This document shows positions 56,700 through 60,000 of a stretch of 60,000 bases of DNA, in pieces. The DNA is from Polytrichum commune. Taxonomy: Eukaryota; Streptophyta; Polytrichopsida; Polytrichales; Polytrichaceae. Numbering within the stretch: the stretch's first letter is position 1; every line of letters begins with the position of its first letter. Location of the stretch: contig OX485808.1 of the NCBI GenBank assembly GCA_950295325.1, positions 3,724,501 to 3,784,500 of the forward strand, in the 5' to 3' direction. The position numbers were made by a program, and so were the translations under genes. The notes beneath the pieces were generated by a model that saw only the letters and a program-made list of their open reading frames with translations, ran no database searches and had not been told where the DNA came from.

Positions 56700-58235
56700 C
56701 CATAAACCAATGCTGACAATGTTGGAGGCCGTTTACAACGTTAGGAGGAAAGGCACATATGTATGGTTGCTGGTGGCCATGTTTTTTTGGGTCCCCTCCT
56801 AGAATCATGTTGAATGTCTAAATCCACAAAATCCCCCAAAAATGTTGGACCTAAACATCATAAACCAATGTTGGAGGTGTTGAAAGATGCTTCCAATGCA
56901 CGGGTAGATCACTCCATTGTCAAGTTGAACACCACGTGCGGCCAAAAAAATCTTCTTTTGGTAAGTTGCACCACCAAAATGGGTCAAAATTTTATCAAAT
57001 TTTTTTCATGAGTAGATATACACAGTACCTATGACATAGTCAAAAGTGGTAACTAAATTTGATGATTTGTTTTTTTCATAAAACATACCATTTCTAACTA
57101 GAATGACACAAAATTGAACTAAAACAATTACTAAAAAAAACAAAGATGACTAAAAATTTCAAAAAAGTATACAAAAGATACTATCAATGGTTATGTATAT
57201 GTAGAAAAAATATCATAAATTTTAAAATTATATATGGCATGTAATATAGGGGTAGCAAACTTTGTCCGCACGTGGTGTCAACTTGACAATGAAGTGACCT
57301 CCCCGTGTTCCAATGTTGGAAAGGAAGGCCAAAATGTATGGCCGTTGGTGGCCATGGTAATTTGGGTCCCCTCCCAACCTCGTATTTAACTCAACAATCC
57401 ACCAAGACCCCAAAATGTTTTGGACCAAAACACCATAAACCATCGTCGGCTAAGGGCCGCTTCCAACATTGGGAAGGAAGGCCAAAATGCATGGCTGTTG
57501 GTGGCCATGGTAATTTGGGTCCCTCCCAGCCTCATTCATATTAACAATCCACCAAGATCCCAAAAAGGTTTGGACCAAAATACCATAAACCATTGCTAGC
57601 TGCTAAAGGCCGCTTCCAATGTTGAGAGGGAAGGCCAAAATGGATGGCCGTTGGCAGTCATGGTTTTTGGGGTCTCCTTCCAACCTCATATTCAAACTAA
57701 CAATCCACCAAGACACCCAAAAAAATTGAACCAAAACGCCATAAACTATCTTTGGTAGTGCTAAAGGCTGCTTTCAACAATGGGAATGAAGGCCAAAATG
57801 TATGGCTGGTGGCGGCCATGGTTTTCAAGTTCCCTTCCCAACCTCATATTCATATAAACAATCCACCAAGACCCCAAAAAAGCTTGGACCAAAAATGCCA
57901 TAAACCATTGCTAGTTGTTGAGGGCCGCTTACATTGTTGGGAAGGAAAGCCAAAATGTATAGCTAGCGGTGGTCATGGTTTTTGGAGTTTCTTGCGAGCC
58001 TCATATCCAAATTAACAATCCACAAAGACCGCCAAAAAAATTGAACCAAAATGCCATAAACCATCGCTGACATTGTTGAGGGTCGCTTCCAACATTGGGG
58101 AGGAAGGCCAAAATGTATGGCTGTTGGCAGTCATGATTTTTGGGGTCCCCTCCTAGCCTCATAGTCAAATCAACAATCCACTAAGATCCCAAATTATTTT
58201 TGGACATAAACATTGTACACCAACATTGGTAATAG
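56700..58235. repeat. ~158-bp satellite-like tandem array
   Basis: Units start GGCCGCTTCCAA-type near 56728, 57304 (after the insertion), 57449, 57608, 57768, 57922 and 58081. Each carries GGAAGGCCAAAATGTATGGC, GTTGGTGGCCATGG, GGGTCCCCTCCCAACCTCAT, AACAATCCACCAAGACCCC and CCATAAACCAT in order. The copies differ at about 10-20% of positions. Frames such as 57305-57544 and 57752-58015 lie within it and are not genes. Confidence 0.9.
56899..57307. mobile_element. 409-bp element with perfect 8-bp target duplication inside the satellite
   Basis: TTCCAATG flanks both sides (56891-56898 and 57308-57315). The intact unit near 57611 reads CTTCCAATGTTG without a gap. Terminal inverted repeats of about 48 bp start CACGGGTAGATCACTCCATT on the left and CACGGGGAGGTCACTTCATT on the reverse-complemented right. 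Both go on to CACCACGTGCGG. The interior is very AT-rich and non-coding. An 8-bp duplication suggests hAT, and a Mutator-like or P-type origin is possible. The end pattern matches the element at 842-1621. Confidence 0.92.
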
Positions 58236-59515
58236 TGATGGTTGATGAGTACCATAGATTATTCATAAAATATGGGCCATTTGTTTTTTCTAGCATGCAA
58301 CGTTCTTACAAAGATTGAGAAAATTTTGATCACACCTTAAAAATCGTATAATTAATTTATAAACTAAAGACACATCAATGGCAAGGTAGCAAACATTAGT
58401 ATTTACTTGAACAAAAAGAAAAACATGTATACATAACCATGATAATCGAATGGTAGTAGATTCCAACATGCAAGGCATAACTTTGTTCTCCTATAGTGTT
58501 GAGAAACCCTAGGCTCCACTTTGACAAAGTATGATCATGCCACATCACATTTACAACATACAATGATTCATTTAGAATTTTAAAATGACTCCTTAATAAT
58601 GTTTAATACTCCTACTACAAAGCCAAAAATGACATTTCAGAGAATGTTACTAACGATGTTTGGGGGCATTTATTAACCCTATAGTAAATTAGAAAAAAAT
58701 CTCTATATTTTTCATATAACGCTTTGTTGCATATGATTGGAATTTGTGCAATTGGGATGCACTCACTTGAAAATTTATTTTAACTTGAAGTATATTATTT
58801 AATGACATTTACTCTAACCCACTTTAACTCTTCATACCATGTGAGTGCACAAAGTAATATGAGTGTAAGAATGGGTATCAATTTAGGCATTAGCATACGT
58901 AATATACATAAGGGAGATGTATTATTTTTCTCTAGTTTGTACATTTAAATAATCTATTAAGAATTTTGAAGTGATGGTAGATGAACCAAAGGTGGCCCTA
59001 AGGCTCAAAATACATTGATACTAGATATGTCGGTTTTATCCAATTCACATTTTCATCCATTGTTATCATATGGTAATAGTCTTCAATGACTATACTCTCC
59101 ATTCTTGATTGGGTTTGAATTTGGCTTTTAGGTTTATAAACATGAGGTTCTTGGAGTACTCGTGGGCTCCCTTGAGTTTTTCCCTTTAGAGTGTGGCTAA
59201 GTTATTGTGGTCTTGTCTCTGCTTGTTTCATGCAATCGTTAAGGTACATGCTATGGATGAAAAAAACTTCAATGACTTTCTCATTGGAAAGTGAAAGTGG
59301 GATCTATATGTAATAAAGGCCTATTTCTTTCATATTTATATTTGTAACATGTAGTGGAGGCATTTATCACATTAAAATTGAAAAGTTTAGTATAAATACA
59401 TGAATCCATTTTCTAGGATGCCGTTAGTATGTATACAATTGTGATCTTTATAAACTTCTTGTATAGAAAAGGAGGTTAGATTTCATAGTGACCCATGCAT
59501 ATCATTTATTTATTT
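58236..59515. other. AT-rich intergenic DNA, no gene recognised
   Basis: Only short frames and no repeat structure with clear ends. Confidence 0.6.
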
Positions 59516-59520
59516 TAATG

Positions 59521-60000
59521 GTACAGATTGAAAATTCAATCGCAGAAAGAACCCATAATACAACCAACTTGGCTGAAACAACGCAGCCTGAGTGGAAATT
59601 AAGAAATAATGCTCATCTGAGGCCTATCCTTCCAAGTAACAACTAAGTTGCTCCAGGTCACAATAAGACCTTTGACCCCCCAAGTCAAATCATATTTGTT
59701 AAGAATGTCATGGTAGGCCGCATCTGGGGCTTGTTCCAAGTCCCTAAGCGTTTGTTTCCATTCAATCCTCCTGTAATCTTGCAAGGCATCCCAAATAATT
59801 TGACGTGTTTTCTTAATGGGCCATTGCAATTTATTAAAAATTAGATCATTCTGTTGCTGCTAGATGATCCATATCATTTAGGCTTTCAATGACGAGTCTA
59901 CCCCCCCCTTCCACCTGCTAATTTTTGTAGACAGTTTTGGGCATTTGTATGTGTTTGTTGACCTCTGACTTTGCCTTATGAATTTTGCAAATCGGAAGCA
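59521..60000 (-). mobile_element. LINE-like retroposon 3' end running off the window
   Basis: On the minus strand the tail ends TTGGTTGTATTATGGGTTCT then a TTGAATTTTCAATCTGTACC block, matching 3111-3190 and 6905-6985. Upstream of it (59829-59599) a 76-aa frame contains IIWDALQDYRRIEWKQTLRD and VKGLIVTWSNLVVTW. That could be the C-terminal end of a retroelement open frame. The sequence beyond 59830 shows stops in the readable frames. Reverse transcriptase motifs would lie outside the window. Confidence 0.55.

Noticed and set aside
57305-58015. Repeated glycine-rich peptides as a small gene family
   Set aside because: They are frames within the 158-bp satellite units and differ by frameshifts between units.
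1-60000. CRISPR arrays, bacterial operons, rRNA genes or organelle DNA insertions
   Set aside because: No spaced identical repeats of CRISPR type, no operon-like gene packing and no recognised rRNA or plastid/mitochondrial gene sequence. Tandem repeats here are contiguous satellites.

Overview
The window is nuclear DNA from a land plant with a large, repeat-rich genome. Two things place it there. The one clear cellular gene belongs to the SHI/STY/LRP1 (SRS) family, a plant transcription factor family with an RING-like zinc finger and an IGGH domain. The rest is AT-rich, CpG-poor sequence full of decayed transposons, miniature inverted-repeat elements (MITEs), LINE-like tails and degenerate tandem repeats. 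Lineage cannot be fixed from the sequence. A seed-free plant or gymnosperm is a guess, based on low gene density and pogo-type transposons.

Layout. 0-3.3 kb: a tandem duplication, then a decayed pogo/Tigger (CENP-B-like) transposase pseudogene split by a 780 bp element with an 8-bp target duplication; a LINE-like 3' tail follows. 3.3-16 kb: gene-poor, with an unrecognised minus-strand reading-frame cluster (4.9-6.3 kb), a possible retroposed fragment (7.4-7.8 kb), repeated blocks, and GGAT/GGAC-rich zones at 12 and 14.5 kb. 16-25 kb: MITEs (16.0, 20.3, 21.4 and 24.6 kb), a pogo-type non-autonomous element (16.7-17.4 kb) and a three-copy tandem array (23.1-24.2 kb), one copy of which carries a small insertion. 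25-46 kb: dispersed and tandem repeats, homopolymers and microsatellites, a nested MITE-in-MITE (36.2-37.0 kb) and a long foldback (38.2 kb).

46-51 kb is a GC-rich, CpG-rich island holding the SRS gene on the plus strand: GA-rich 5' region, a glutamine/histidine/glycine-rich putative N-terminal exon, a zinc-finger exon, a 1,010-nt intron mostly made of a 46-bp minisatellite, and an IGGH exon ending at 51041. 51-54 kb is gene-flanking DNA with microsatellites. 54-60 kb holds a tandem duplication, a ~158-bp satellite array interrupted by a 409-bp element with a perfect 8-bp target duplication, and a LINE-like 3' end running off the window.

Functionally, one regulator gene sits alone in a transposon graveyard. 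The most informative structures are insertions whose empty sites can be read from neighbouring repeats or from the host reading frame. They define at least four small DNA-transposon families. Two elements 55 kb apart share a terminal-repeat pattern (C-T/A-CGGG...TCACT...ACGTGCGG) and 8-bp target duplications, so they look like one family. All joins, splice sites and homologies were read by eye.
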